Source of the DNA: CAZYQW01 sp964649825
GTDB lineage: Bacteria; Planctomycetota; B15-G4; JADJEK01
Length of the DNA: 64,000 nt
Assembly: GCA_964649825.1 (NCBI GenBank)
Contig: CAZYQW010000060.1
Span: forward strand, 51,772 to 115,771
Direction of reading: 5' to 3'
Shown here: positions 36,318 to 47,316 of the stretch, one piece after another
Numbering within the stretch: position 1 is the first letter of the stretch
How the letters are laid out: each line of letters begins with the position of its first letter
Translations under genes and position numbers: made by a program
The notes under the pieces: generated by a model
The model's database searches: none
Seen by the model: the letters and a program-made list of their open reading frames with translations, nothing else
Told to the model about the DNA's origin: nothing

Positions 36318-39300
36318 GTGTTCGACACGCAACTGAACCGCGTGAACGATTACACCTGCGTGACCATCCGCCTCGCGTCTCCGGACGACATTCGGAGCTG
36401 GTCCTACGGCGAGGTCAAGAAGCCGGAGACGATCAACTACCGCACCTACCGGCCGGAGAAGGACGGGCTCTTCTGCGAGAAGATCTTCGGTCCGACTCGC
36501 GACTGGGAGTGCGCCTGCGGCAAGTACAAAGGGATCAAGCACAAGGGGATCATCTGCGAGCGCTGCGGCGTCCAGGTGACTTCGTCGAAGGAACGCCGCA
36601 AGCGGATGGGGCACATCAACCTCGCCGCGCCGGTCGCACATATCTGGTTCTTCAAGGCGATGCCGTCCCGTATCGGCAACCTCCTCGACATCAAGGTCTC
36701 CTCGCTCGACAAGGTGATCTACTTCCAGGAGTACATCGTCATCGACCCGGGCAACACCCCGCTGAAGGAGCACCAGCTCCTCACGGAGGAGGAGTTCCGT
36801 CAGGCCCGCGCCGAGTTCGGTGATGCCTTCGAAGCGGACATGGGGGCCGAGGCCGTCAAGAAGATGCTGAAGGTCCTCGACCTGAAGGGGCTGTCGGTCG
36901 AGTTGCGCGAGGAGCTCAAGACGACGCGATCGAAGCAGCGGAAGAAGGACATCATCAAGCGGCTCAAGACGGTCGAGATGCTCCGTGACTCGCCGAACCA
37001 GCCGGAATGGATGGTCCTCGACGTGATCCCGGTGATCCCGCCGGATCTTCGACCGCTCGTTCTCCTCGAGTCCGGCAACTTCGCGACCTCGGACCTCAAT
37101 GACCTGTATCGCCGCCTCATCAACCGAAACAACCGGTTGAAGAAGCTTCTCGACCTCAACGCGCCCGAGGTGATCATCCGCAACGAGAAGCGCATGCTCC
37201 AGCAGTCGGTGGACGCGCTCTTCGACAACAACCGCTGCCGCCGCCCCGTGCTCGGCAGCAACAGCCGCCCGCTCAAGTCGCTCAGCGACATGATCAAGGG
37301 CAAGCAGGGCCGGTTCCGCGAGAACCTGCTCGGCAAGCGCGTCGACTACAGCGCCCGCTCGGTCATCGTGGTGGGTCCGGAGCTGAAGCTGCACCAGTGC
37401 GGCCTGCCGAAGAAGATCGCGCTGGAGCTCTTCCAACCGTTCATCATCCGCCGGCTCAAGGAGCTGGGCTTCGCCGACACCATCAAGTCGGCGAAGAAGA
37501 TGCTCGAGCGAAAGGATGCCGAGGTCTGGGACATCCTCGAGGAGGTCATCCACGAGCACCCAGTGCTCCTGAACCGAGCGCCGACCCTGCACCGCATGGG
37601 GATCCAGGCGTTCGAGCCGGTCCTGATCGAAGGCAACGCCATCAAGATCCACCCGCTCGTCTGCCAGGGCTTCAACGCGGACTTCGACGGCGACCAGATG
37701 GCGGTCCACCTGCCGCTCTCGTTCGAGGCCCAGGTCGAGGCCGCGACGCTGATGTTGTCGACGAACAACATCTTCTCGCCGGCACACGGCAACCCGATCA
37801 TCACCCCGAGCCAGGACATCGTGCTCGGCTGCCATTACCTCACGGCCGAGCTCGAGGGGCAGCATGGCGCGGGCAAGGTCTTCACGAGCGACCTCGAGGT
37901 CTTCCGTGCCTACGCGGACGGCAAGGTAAGCCTGCACGCGAAGATCAAGGTTCGGCTCGCCGCTGGCACCCTGGTGCGGCCGACCGGTACGTCGGACAAC
38001 CTGACGGTCAGGAACCGCACGGCCGAACTCGCCGCGCTCACCCCGGAGGAGCGCGCGGCGAAGGGGATCGCCATGAACCCGGTCGAGACGACCGTCGGGC
38101 GCGTCATCTTCAACGACACGCTCGGCGACGATTCGCCGTTCTTCAACTACGCCATGACCAAGAAGGAGCTCAACCGAATGATCGGTGACTACTTCAAGCT
38201 CCTCGGTCGTGGCCGAACGATTCAGATGCTCGACGACCTGAAGGACCTCGGGTTCAAGAGCGCCACGTTGGCCGGGCTGTCCTTCGCCACCGCCGACTTG
38301 AAGGTGCCGCCACGCAAGTCCGACATCATCGCCGCGACCGAGAAGCAGGTCGACGAGATCAAGAAGCGGTACGAGAAAGGCGTCATCACCGAGGGCGAGC
38401 GCTACAACCAAGTCGTCGACCTCTGGACGCACGCGCGTGAGCTCGTCGGCGAGGAGATGATGAACGAGCTCAAGCACGACACCCGCGACGGGCTGCCGTA
38501 CTTGAACCCGATCTTCATCATGTCGACGTCGGGCGCGCGAGGCTCGCTCGAGCAGATCCGGCAGCTCGCCGGCATGCGCGGCCTGATGGCAAAACCATCG
38601 GGCAAGATCATCGAGACGCCGATCCGGGCCAACTTCCGAGAAGGCTTGAAGGTGCTCGAGTACTTCTCGTCGACGCACGGCGCGCGAAAGGGCTTGGCCG
38701 ACACCGCGCTCAAGACCGCGGACTCGGGCTACCTGACGCGCAAGCTCGCGGACGTCGCCCAGAACGTCGTCGTCACGCAGCACGACTGCGGAACCATCAA
38801 CGGCATCGCGAAGTCCGCGGTCTACAAGGGTGACAAGGTCGACATCCCCCTCTGGCTGCAGATCCGTGGTCGCGTCGCGCGCTCGCCGATCGTCGACGTC
38901 GTCACGGACGAGGTCGTCGTCAAGGAAGGCGACCTGATCACCGAAGACGTGGCGCGCAAGATCGAGTCGCTGGGCTACGAGAAGATCCGCGTTCGCAGCC
39001 CGCTCACGTGCGAGGCGTCGCTCGGCGTTTGCGTGCTTTGCTACGGCATGGACCTGTCGCGCGGCCAGTTCGTCGAGCAAGGACTTGCCGCCGGCATCAT
39101 CGCGGCGCAGTCGATCGGCGAGCCGGGCACGCAGCTCACGATGCGGACGTTCCACATCGGTGGCGCCGCGGCCCGAAGCCTGGCCACGTCCGAAGTGAAG
39201 GCGCGGCGGGCCGGCGTCCTGAAGCTCGACGGGCTGAAGGTCGTCTACAACGGCGAGGACGACGTCGTCCTCGACCGCAACGGCGAAGTGCTCATCGTCG

Positions 39301-40484
39301 ACAAGAAGGACCGAGAGCTCGACCGTTACGCGGTCCCGCTCGGCACGATCCTCCAGGTGAAGGAGGGCGCGTCGATTCGGGCCGGACAGGTCATCGCGCG
39401 TTGGGACCCGCACAACACCCCGATCTTCGCCGATCGACCGGGTCGCGTCCGGTTCGAGGACCTCGTCGACGGAAAGACCTTCAAGGAGGAGAAGGACGCA
39501 TCGGGCGTGCTCCGCAAGATGGTCATCGAGCACAAGGGCGACCTGCACCCGCAGATCGTCATCGAGGACAAGAACGGCAACCCGCTCATCTACTATCCGA
39601 TCCCCGAGAAGGCCTACATCGAGGTCGAGAACGGAACCGACGTCAAGCCGGGCACCCTGCTCGCGAAGACGCCGAAGGAGACCGGAGGCACCGACGACAT
39701 CACCGGCGGCCTGCCGCGCGTGACCGAGCTGTTCGAGGCGCGGCGTCCGAAGGAACCGGCCGTCATGGCAGAGGTCGATGGCGTCGTCGAGATCGTGAAG
39801 GAGATGAAGCGCGGCAAGCGAACCATCCTCGTCAACGCCGAGGGGGGTGTCGTTCACGAGCACCTCGTGCCGCACGGCAAGCACCTGCGCGTTCAGACCG
39901 GCGACCGCGTCAAGGCGGGCCAGCCCCTGATCGAGGGACCGCTGATTCCGCACGACATCCTGCGCATCAATCGCGAGGAAGCGGTGCAGCAGTACCTCCT
40001 GCGCGAGGTTCAGAACGTGTACCGCTCGCAGGACGTGACGATCGACGACAAGCATATCGAGATCATCGTCGGGCAGATGATGCGCAAGGTGCGCGTCGAG
40101 GATCCGGGCGACTCCGATCTGCTCCCGGGCATCCTGATCGACAAGTTCCGCTTCCGTCGCGTTCACGACGAGTGCACCGCTCAGAAGGCGAAACGTCCGC
40201 GGGCCGAGCCGATGCTCCTCGGGATCACCAAGGCCTCGCTTCAGTCCGACTCGCTGATCTCCGCGGCGTCGTTCCAGGAGACGACAAAGGTGCTGACCGA
40301 GGCGGCGCTGGCCGGCAAGAAGGACGAGTTGATCGGTCTGAAGGAGAACGTGATCCTCGGAGCCATGGTGCCGACCGGCACCGGCTTCAAGGATTATCAC
40401 TGGACCAAGATCAAGAAGAACGCTCCTCCGCCCGACGAGGCCAGGCTGTCCGAAGCGGGTGACACCGGAACGAGCGCCGCGTAA
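36318..40484 (+). CDS. rpoC: RNA polymerase beta' subunit
   Basis: 1388 residues from GTG 36318 with AAGGGA 7 bases upstream. N-terminal zinc site CACGKYKG...CERCG (about residues 60-88), active-site Mg motif NADFDGDQM near 453, bridge helix and trigger loop region RGLMAKPSG...GARKGLADTALKTADSGYLTR (in parts), second zinc site DCGTI...CEASLGVCVLCYG. C-terminal ~40 residues are Lys/Pro/Ala-rich. Followed by an intrinsic-terminator-like hairpin. Confidence 0.98.
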   Translation: MFDTQLNRVNDYTCVTIRLASPDDIRSWSYGEVKKPETINYRTYRPEKDGLFCEKIFGPTRDWECACGKYKGIKHKGIICERCGVQVTSSKERRKRMGHINLAAPVAHIWFFKAMPSRIGNLLDIKVSSLDKVIYFQEYIVIDPGNTPLKEHQLLTEEEFRQARAEFGDAFEADMGAEAVKKMLKVLDLKGLSVELREELKTTRSKQRKKDIIKRLKTVEMLRDSPNQPEWMVLDVIPVIPPDLRPLVLLESGNFATSDLNDLYRRLINRNNRLKKLLDLNAPEVIIRNEKRMLQQSVDALFDNNRCRRPVLGSNSRPLKSLSDMIKGKQGRFRENLLGKRVDYSARSVIVVGPELKLHQCGLPKKIALELFQPFIIRRLKELGFADTIKSAKKMLERKDAEVWDILEEVIHEHPVLLNRAPTLHRMGIQAFEPVLIEGNAIKIHPLVCQGFNADFDGDQMAVHLPLSFEAQVEAATLMLSTNNIFSPAHGNPIITPSQDIVLGCHYLTAELEGQHGAGKVFTSDLEVFRAYADGKVSLHAKIKVRLAAGTLVRPTGTSDNLTVRNRTAELAALTPEERAAKGIAMNPVETTVGRVIFNDTLGDDSPFFNYAMTKKELNRMIGDYFKLLGRGRTIQMLDDLKDLGFKSATLAGLSFATADLKVPPRKSDIIAATEKQVDEIKKRYEKGVITEGERYNQVVDLWTHARELVGEEMMNELKHDTRDGLPYLNPIFIMSTSGARGSLEQIRQLAGMRGLMAKPSGKIIETPIRANFREGLKVLEYFSSTHGARKGLADTALKTADSGYLTRKLADVAQNVVVTQHDCGTINGIAKSAVYKGDKVDIPLWLQIRGRVARSPIVDVVTDEVVVKEGDLITEDVARKIESLGYEKIRVRSPLTCEASLGVCVLCYGMDLSRGQFVEQGLAAGIIAAQSIGEPGTQLTMRTFHIGGAAARSLATSEVKARRAGVLKLDGLKVVYNGEDDVVLDRNGEVLIVDKKDRELDRYAVPLGTILQVKEGASIRAGQVIARWDPHNTPIFADRPGRVRFEDLVDGKTFKEEKDASGVLRKMVIEHKGDLHPQIVIEDKNGNPLIYYPIPEKAYIEVENGTDVKPGTLLAKTPKETGGTDDITGGLPRVTELFEARRPKEPAVMAEVDGVVEIVKEMKRGKRTILVNAEGGVVHEHLVPHGKHLRVQTGDRVKAGQPLIEGPLIPHDILRINREEAVQQYLLREVQNVYRSQDVTIDDKHIEIIVGQMMRKVRVEDPGDSDLLPGILIDKFRFRRVHDECTAQKAKRPRAEPMLLGITKASLQSDSLISAASFQETTKVLTEAALAGKKDELIGLKENVILGAMVPTGTGFKDYHWTKIKKNAPPPDEARLSEAGDTGTSAA

Positions 40485-40504
40485 GGCGGCGCGCCGGGTT
40501 TCCC

Positions 40505-40540
40505 CGACCGGCCGCCCGTGGGCGGCCGGGGTCGATTTGT
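40505..40540 (+). terminator. Intrinsic-type terminator after rpoC
   Basis: CGACC-GGCCGCC (40505-40516), loop CGTG, GGCGGCC-GG-GGTCG (40521-40534): a 12-bp stem with a two-base bulge, then ATTTGT. It begins 20 bases after the rpoC stop and separates the tuf-rpoBC unit from rpsL. Confidence 0.65.
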
Positions 40541-40549
40541 CCTCCGCTC

Positions 40550-40578
40550 TTGCGTGATGAGAGCGGAGTCGCTTAAAT
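40550..40578 (+). promoter_or_regulatory. Promoter of the rpsL-rpsG unit
   Basis: TTGCGT (40550-40555), 17-base spacer, TTAAAT (40573-40578), immediately downstream of the rpoC terminator and 35 bases before the rpsL ATG. Position and spacing fit sigma-70; neither hexamer is perfect. Confidence 0.5.
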
Positions 40579-40613
40579 CTTGCGTTTTGTCACGAAGTCA
40601 TAAGGTTGGGTTC

Positions 40614-40988
40614 ATGCCGACGATCAACCAGCTCGTTCGCAAGGGGCGGACGCTCCAGAAGACCCGGACGAAGGCGCCGGCGCTGGACACGTGTCCTCAG
40701 CGGCGCGGCGTCTGTCTTCAGGTCAAGACGATGACCCCGAAGAAGCCGAACTCGGCGTTGCGGAAGATCGCCCGTGTGAAGCTCTCGAACGGGAAGGAAA
40801 TCACCGCCTACATCCCCGGGGAGCGTCACAACCTGCAGGAGCACTCGATCGTGCTCGTACGGGGTGGTCGCGTGCGCGACCTTCCCGGCGTTCGTTACCA
40901 CATCATTCGCGGAACGTTGGACGCCGGCGGCGTCGACGGCCGACGTCAGTCGCGGTCCAAGTACGGCGCGAAGCGTCCGAAGTCCTAA
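40614..40988 (+). CDS. rpsL: 30S ribosomal protein S12
   Basis: 124 residues, the usual length. It forms part of the decoding centre. The conserved TPKKPNSALRKIARV loop (streptomycin-site lysine) and the RVRDLPGVRYH loop are intact. The ATG at 40614 has a weak TAAGG 8 bases upstream; the longer upstream frame includes the terminator and is rejected. Confidence 0.97.
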   Translation: MPTINQLVRKGRTLQKTRTKAPALDTCPQRRGVCLQVKTMTPKKPNSALRKIARVKLSNGKEITAYIPGERHNLQEHSIVLVRGGRVRDLPGVRYHIIRGTLDAGGVDGRRQSRSKYGAKRPKS

Positions 40989-41007
40989 AGGGGGATCGAC
41001 ACTCTCC

Positions 41008-41481
41008 ATGCCCCGCAAGTACCAATCCACCGAGCGCTTCCTCAAGGGCGACCCTCGCTACCATTCGAAGCTGGTCACCCGGTTCGTGAACTGCCTGATG
41101 GTCGACGGCAAGAAGACGACCGCGTCGCGCGCCTTCTACCACGCGCTCGACTTGCTCAAGAAAAAGATCCCGGACACCGATCCGCTCGACGCGTTCACGC
41201 AGGCCCTGATCAACGTGAAGCCGATGGTCGAGGTGCGTTCCAAGCGCGTGGGCGGGGCCACTCTTCAAGTCCCGCACGAGGTTCGCAAGGAACGGCAGCA
41301 GTCTCTGGCGATCCGTTGGATCCTCGATGCGGCCCGGAAGAAGAAGGGCAAGCCGGTCGCGCGCCGCTTGGCGGAGGAGCTGTTCGACGCCTATCAGAAG
41401 CAAGGCTCCGCCTACACGATGCGCGAGAACACGCACAAGATGGCCGAGGCCAACAAGGCGTTCGCGCACTTCGCGTGGTAG
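41008..41481 (+). CDS. rpsG: 30S ribosomal protein S7
   Basis: 157 residues. Organises the 3' major domain of 16S rRNA. Hallmarks are FVNCLMVDGKKTTA, NVKPMVEVRSKRVGGATLQVP (in parts), the RWILDAARKK helix and NKAFAHFAW at the end. 19 bases after rpsL; a very strong hairpin follows. Confidence 0.97.
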   Translation: MPRKYQSTERFLKGDPRYHSKLVTRFVNCLMVDGKKTTASRAFYHALDLLKKKIPDTDPLDAFTQALINVKPMVEVRSKRVGGATLQVPHEVRKERQQSLAIRWILDAARKKKGKPVARRLAEELFDAYQKQGSAYTMRENTHKMAEANKAFAHFAW

Positions 41482-41496
41482 ACCCCCGAACCATGC

Positions 41497-41542
41497 GAAC
41501 GAGCCCGTCACGGTCGGTGACCGCGACGGGCTCGTTCTGTTT
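41497..41542 (+). terminator. Very strong hairpin terminator between rpsG and fusA
   Basis: GAACGAGCCCGTC (41497-41509) pairs exactly with GACGGGCTCGTTC (41525-41537). After one A-C mismatch the stem continues with CGGTC/GACCG, giving an 18-bp stem and a GGT loop. TGTTT follows. It starts 15 bases after the rpsG stop. This is the clearest terminator in the window. Confidence 0.85.
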
Positions 41543-41580
41543 CCGCGGCGTCCGTCGCTCTCCATCGAGGAGTCGGTGAG

Positions 41581-43629
<2,049 letters not shown>

Positions 43630-43688
43630 GTCCAAGCCGTGGAAAACCAGGGTGTTCTCACACCACGTTTCAATTTGAAGAGTTTCCG

Positions 43689-43716
43689 TTGACTCATGGC
43701 GAAACTCCCATAGAAT
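43689..43716 (+). promoter_or_regulatory. Promoter of the S10-spc-alpha operon
   Basis: TTGACT (43689-43694), 16-base spacer, TAGAAT (43711-43716): the best sigma-70-like promoter in the window. It lies 60 bases after fusA and 170 bases before the rpsJ ATG. The ~160-base leader contains small stems such as GTTGGG/CCCAAC near 43794-43815 and GTCCG/CGGAC near 43862-43877, which could carry L4-type feedback control. Confidence 0.65.
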
Positions 43717-43885
43717 CATCCGTCTTTGCGCGCCCATTGTAAATGAAGTGCACGTCTAACCCTGCGGTTCGGGCCGGGCACTTGCGGTTGGGAGGTTTCC
43801 ACCCAACGACGGAGTCTGCGCACAGCGACTTCCGGGCGACAACGAACCAGTACTGTTGGCGGTCCGCTCGTACGGACGGGGTTCA

Positions 43886-44194
43886 ATGCTGAACCAGAAG
43901 ATCACAATTCGTCTCGAGGCCTTCGACCACGAAGCCCTGGACACATCGGCCACCGAGATCGTCGATACGGCGAAGAGGACGGGTGCTCGCGTCGCGGGTC
44001 CCATCCCGCTTCCGACGCGCATCGAGCGATATACCGTGCTGCGTTCGCCGCACATCGACAAGAAGTCGCGTGAGCAATTCGAGATTCGCACGCACAAACG
44101 CTTGATCTTCATCACCGACCCGACGGCGAAGACGGTGGACTCGATCAGCCGCCTCAACCTTCCGGCGGGCGTCGACATCCGCGTGAAGGCCTGA
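43886..44194 (+). CDS. rpsJ: 30S ribosomal protein S10
   Basis: 102 residues; first gene of the S10 operon and also NusE in antitermination complexes. Blocks are KITIRLEAFDHEALD, GPIPLPTRIERYTVLRSPH (in parts: PLPTRIERYTV) and the RLNLPAGVDIRVK end. The ATG at 43886 is preferred to an in-frame upstream start at 43856 because it opens on the family's N-terminus. Confidence 0.96.
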   Translation: MLNQKITIRLEAFDHEALDTSATEIVDTAKRTGARVAGPIPLPTRIERYTVLRSPHIDKKSREQFEIRTHKRLIFITDPTAKTVDSISRLNLPAGVDIRVKA

Positions 44195-44203
44195 GAGGAA
44201 GCG

Positions 44204-44854
44204 ATGACGGCGCCCAAATTCATTCTCGGACGGAAGGTCGGGATGTCGCACGTGTTCACCGAGCGAGGTGATCAGGTCCCGGTCACCGTGATCTCGGCCG
44301 GTCCGTGCCGCGTCGCGCAGGTGAAGTCCGTCGACAACGACGGTTACGCGGCGCTCCAACTCGCCTACGAGCCGTGCCGCGAGAAGGTCCTGACCAAGCC
44401 TCGCGCCGGGCACCTGAAGAAGCATGGCCTCGACAGCCATCGGTTCCTCCGTGAGGTCCGACTTGATGGCCCGGCCGACGTGGAGTCGGGGGCCGAGATC
44501 AAGGTCGATGCCTTCGCCCCCGGCGATCGAGTGGACGTGATCGGCACCGTCAAGGGCCGCGGCTTTCAGGGCACGATCCGCGCGCACAACTTCAAGGGGA
44601 AGCGCCAGACTCACGGGTGCATGAACCAGCGTGGTCCGGGCGCCATCGGCATGCACTCGCAGCCCGGTCAGACCCTGAAGGGCCACCGAATGCCCACTCA
44701 CTGGGGCGACGAGCAGGCGACGGTGCGCAACCTCGAGGTGATCGAAGTCGACACCGAGAACAACGCGTTGGTCCTGCGCGGGGCGATCCCGGGACCGCGA
44801 AATGGTTTCGTGATGATCCGCGCGGCGCGCGCCTATCGCGTTCGTCAGAGCTGA
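44204..44854 (+). CDS. rplC: 50S ribosomal protein L3
   Basis: 216 residues. It starts with ILGRKVGMSHVF and holds the peptidyl-transferase-centre loop region QTHGCMNQRGPGAIGMHSQPG (in parts) followed by LKGHRMPTHWG; the Gln methylated in E. coli L3 lies in that loop. GAGGAAG precedes ATG 44204. 9 bases after rpsJ. Confidence 0.96.
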   Translation: MTAPKFILGRKVGMSHVFTERGDQVPVTVISAGPCRVAQVKSVDNDGYAALQLAYEPCREKVLTKPRAGHLKKHGLDSHRFLREVRLDGPADVESGAEIKVDAFAPGDRVDVIGTVKGRGFQGTIRAHNFKGKRQTHGCMNQRGPGAIGMHSQPGQTLKGHRMPTHWGDEQATVRNLEVIEVDTENNALVLRGAIPGPRNGFVMIRAARAYRVRQS

Positions 44855-44864
44855 GGGCTGAGCG

Positions 44865-45497
44865 ATGGTCGACGTTTCCTGCTACAACGGCCAAAACGGA
44901 GCGGTCTCCACGATCGACGTGGATCCGACCCCGTTCGGCACGGTCGTGCGCAAACGACTGATGCGTCAGGCCTACATTCACTACCAGGCCGCGCGACGGC
45001 TCGGTACCCACTCGACGCTGACGCGCGCCGAGGTCAACTACACCGAGCGGCGACCCTGGCGTCAGAAAGGCACCGGGCGGGCACGCGCCGGAGACTTCTC
45101 GTCGCCCCTGTGGCGCGGCGGCGGGGTGGTGTTCGGTCCGAAGCCTCGGAGCTACACGACCCGCTTTTCGCGACGCATGCGAAAAGAGGCACTTCGATCG
45201 GCCCTGCTGGGGCGGTTGAGCGACGGTGGTCTCAAGCTCCTGGAGGCCGTCACCTTTGCCAGCCCGAAGACGAAGGACGCCGTGCACGTCCTCGAGCAGC
45301 TCGGGATCGATCGCGAGCGCACCACGATCGTCATCGCCGAGCGCGGCGAGAACTTCCACAAGTCATTTCGAAACCTCCGATGGGTCGACACCCAGATGGC
45401 GAGCGACCTCAACGCGGAACACGTGCTGGACGCACCCCATCTGATCTTCGATCGCAAGGCGTTCGAGATCGTGCTGAAGAGGCTCGGCGATGCGTGA
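44865..45497 (+). CDS. rplD: 50S ribosomal protein L4
   Basis: 210 residues. The extended tunnel loop RPWRQKGTGRARAGDFSSPLWRGGG (in parts: RQKGTGRARAG, SPLWRGGG) is intact; macrolide-resistance positions look wild type. L4 often represses its own operon in gammaproteobacteria. Its end overlaps rplW by 8 bases. Confidence 0.96.
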   Translation: MVDVSCYNGQNGAVSTIDVDPTPFGTVVRKRLMRQAYIHYQAARRLGTHSTLTRAEVNYTERRPWRQKGTGRARAGDFSSPLWRGGGVVFGPKPRSYTTRFSRRMRKEALRSALLGRLSDGGLKLLEAVTFASPKTKDAVHVLEQLGIDRERTTIVIAERGENFHKSFRNLRWVDTQMASDLNAEHVLDAPHLIFDRKAFEIVLKRLGDA

Positions 45498-45771
45498 TCC
45501 GTACTACATCATCCGTAAGCCGCTCGTGACCGAGAAGGGGACGATGGTGGCGGAGACGGCCAACCAATTCGTCTTCGATGTCGCCCCGGACGCCAACAAG
45601 GTCGAGGTGCAGAAAGCGGTCGAGAAGCTGTTCGACGTGCAGGTCGTGAGCGTCCACACGATGCTGCGCAAGGGCAAGGTCAAGGGAAACCGCGGCCGCA
45701 GCTGGCGACGACCCGATCAGAAGCGGGCTCTGGTGAAGTTGAAGCCAGGCCAGACGATCGACTTCATCTAG
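45490..45771 (+). CDS. rplW: 50S ribosomal protein L23
   Basis: 93 residues. Lies at the tunnel exit and docks SRP and trigger factor. It shows IIRKPLVTEKGT, FDVAPDANKVEVQKAVEKLFDV (in parts) and the basic loop KGNRGRSWRRPDQKRALV. Overlaps rplD by 8 bases, implying coupled translation. Confidence 0.95.
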   Translation: MRDPYYIIRKPLVTEKGTMVAETANQFVFDVAPDANKVEVQKAVEKLFDVQVVSVHTMLRKGKVKGNRGRSWRRPDQKRALVKLKPGQTIDFI

Positions 45772-45786
45772 GACGGACCGCAAACG

Positions 45787-46614
45787 ATGCCGATTCGCAA
45801 GTACAAACCGACATCACCCGGCCGCCGCTTCGGTTCGGTCATCGACTTCAAGGATCTCACGAAGAAGAAGCCCGAGAAGTCGCTGCTCGAACCCAAGAAG
45901 AGAACCGGCGGACGGAACAACCATGGTCACACCACGGCTCGATTCCGTGGCGGCGGTCACAAGCGCCAGTATCGCCGGATCGACTTCAGCCGCCGCAAGG
46001 ATGGCATTGCCGCACGCGTCGCGTCGCTCGAGTACGATCCGAATCGCAGTGCTCGGATCGCCCTCCTTCACTACGAGGATGGCGAGAAGCGATACATCTT
46101 GGCGCCGCTCGGGTTGAACGTCGGCGACGTCATCCGGTCGGGCGAAGGAGCGGAGCCGAAGGTCGGCCACTGTCTGGAGCTGCGCCACATTCCGGTCGGG
46201 CTGAGCGTCCACAACGTGGAGCTGGAGCCGGGTCGCGGCGGGCGTATCGCGCGCTCCGCCGGATCGACGGTTCAGTTCTCCGCCCTCGACGGAGACGCGG
46301 CCGTCCTCATCTTCCCGTCCGGCGAGTTGCGGCGGGTGCACGCACGCTGCCGCGCCACGATCGGGCAGATCGGCAACCTCGATCACCAGAACGTCTCGCT
46401 CGGCAAAGCGGGTCGTAAACGATGGCTCGGGCGCCGCCCGCACGTTCGCGGCGTGGCACAGAATCCGGTCGCCCATCCAATGGGCGGCGGTGAAGGCCGC
46501 TCCGGCGGCGGACGTCATCCGTGCTCGCCGACGGGTAAGTTGTCGAAGGGCGGGAAGACCCGCAACCGGCGGAAGCCGTCTAACCGCTTCATCATGCGGC
46601 GTCGCAAGAAGTAA
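45787..46614 (+). CDS. rplB: 50S ribosomal protein L2
   Basis: 275 residues, full length. Required for subunit joining and peptidyl transfer. Conserved GGRNNHGHTTARFRGGGHKR (in parts), the FSRRKDGI and LEYDPNRSARIALL blocks, and the catalytic-region RGVAQNPVAHPMGGGEGRS with its conserved His. The C-terminal KPSNRFIMRRRKK is typical. Confidence 0.97.
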   Translation: MPIRKYKPTSPGRRFGSVIDFKDLTKKKPEKSLLEPKKRTGGRNNHGHTTARFRGGGHKRQYRRIDFSRRKDGIAARVASLEYDPNRSARIALLHYEDGEKRYILAPLGLNVGDVIRSGEGAEPKVGHCLELRHIPVGLSVHNVELEPGRGGRIARSAGSTVQFSALDGDAAVLIFPSGELRRVHARCRATIGQIGNLDHQNVSLGKAGRKRWLGRRPHVRGVAQNPVAHPMGGGEGRSGGGRHPCSPTGKLSKGGKTRNRRKPSNRFIMRRRKK

Positions 46615-46627
46615 TCGGAGGAAGACC

Positions 46628-46912
46628 GTGGGTCGGAGTCTGAAGAAGGGTCCCTATGTGGACCCGAAGCTCCTGAGAAAGGTCGAGAAGCTCGACCAGC
46701 GTGGTGTGCGAGAGCCCACCAAGACATGGGCACGTTCCTGCACGATCATCCCCGAGTTCGTGAATCACACCTTCATGGTTCACAATGGACGGAACTTCCT
46801 GAAGGTCTTCGTGACCGAGGACATGGTCGGACACAAGCTCGGCGAGTTTTCGCCGACCCGCACCTTCCGCGGACACACGAATAAGAAGGAATCGAAGATC
46901 AAGGGTAAGTGA
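46628..46912 (+). CDS. rpsS: 30S ribosomal protein S19
   Basis: 94 residues from GTG 46628, with GGAGGAAG upstream and RSLKKGPYVD as the family N-terminus. Contains SCTIIPEFVNHTFMVHNGR (in parts) and KLGEFSPTRTFRGH. The longer in-frame upstream region overlaps rplB and is not used. Its stop shares a base with the rplV start (TGATG). Confidence 0.96.
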   Translation: MGRSLKKGPYVDPKLLRKVEKLDQRGVREPTKTWARSCTIIPEFVNHTFMVHNGRNFLKVFVTEDMVGHKLGEFSPTRTFRGHTNKKESKIKGK

Positions 46913-47313
46913 TGAGCGAGTTTCGAGCTAGTCACAACGGAGCCCGGATGACCGCCCGCAAGGCGAGGCTCTCCGTTGATTTGATCCGGGGTCTTCCCGT
47001 GAACCGAGCGATCGAGTTGCTCGAGTTCACCCCGCGCCGCTCCGCCCGACTGGTGGAGAAGGTCCTGTTGTCCGCGATCGCCAATGCGAGCCAGGACACG
47101 GATGTCGACGTCAACCGTCTCCGTGTCATCGAGGCGCGCGTCGATGAGGGACCGCTGCTCGGCGGGCGGGCGCGTTGGCGAGCGGGCTCGCGTGGACGCG
47201 CGATGCCCTATCGCAAGCGGACCTGCCACATCCACGTCAAGGTCAGCGAGACGCCGGCGCCGGTCCTGTCGCGCGATCCTCGGGCCGGCTCCGACGACGG
47301 CGAGGAGAGCTGA
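46912..47313 (+). CDS. rplV: 50S ribosomal protein L22
   Basis: 133 residues. It begins with RASHNGARMTARKARLSVDLIRG (in parts). The tunnel hairpin lies around GPLLGGRARWRAGSRGRA. The C-terminal ~20 residues are an acidic tail not needed for the fold. The ATG overlaps the rpsS stop by one base; a GTG one codon earlier is possible. Confidence 0.94.
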   Translation: MSEFRASHNGARMTARKARLSVDLIRGLPVNRAIELLEFTPRRSARLVEKVLLSAIANASQDTDVDVNRLRVIEARVDEGPLLGGRARWRAGSRGRAMPYRKRTCHIHVKVSETPAPVLSRDPRAGSDDGEES

Positions 47314-47316
47314 AGC

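Noticed and set aside
43638..43670. Possible terminator after fusA
   Set aside because: CGTGG/CCACG can pair and T-rich bases follow, but the interior pairing is poor; not convincing enough to list.
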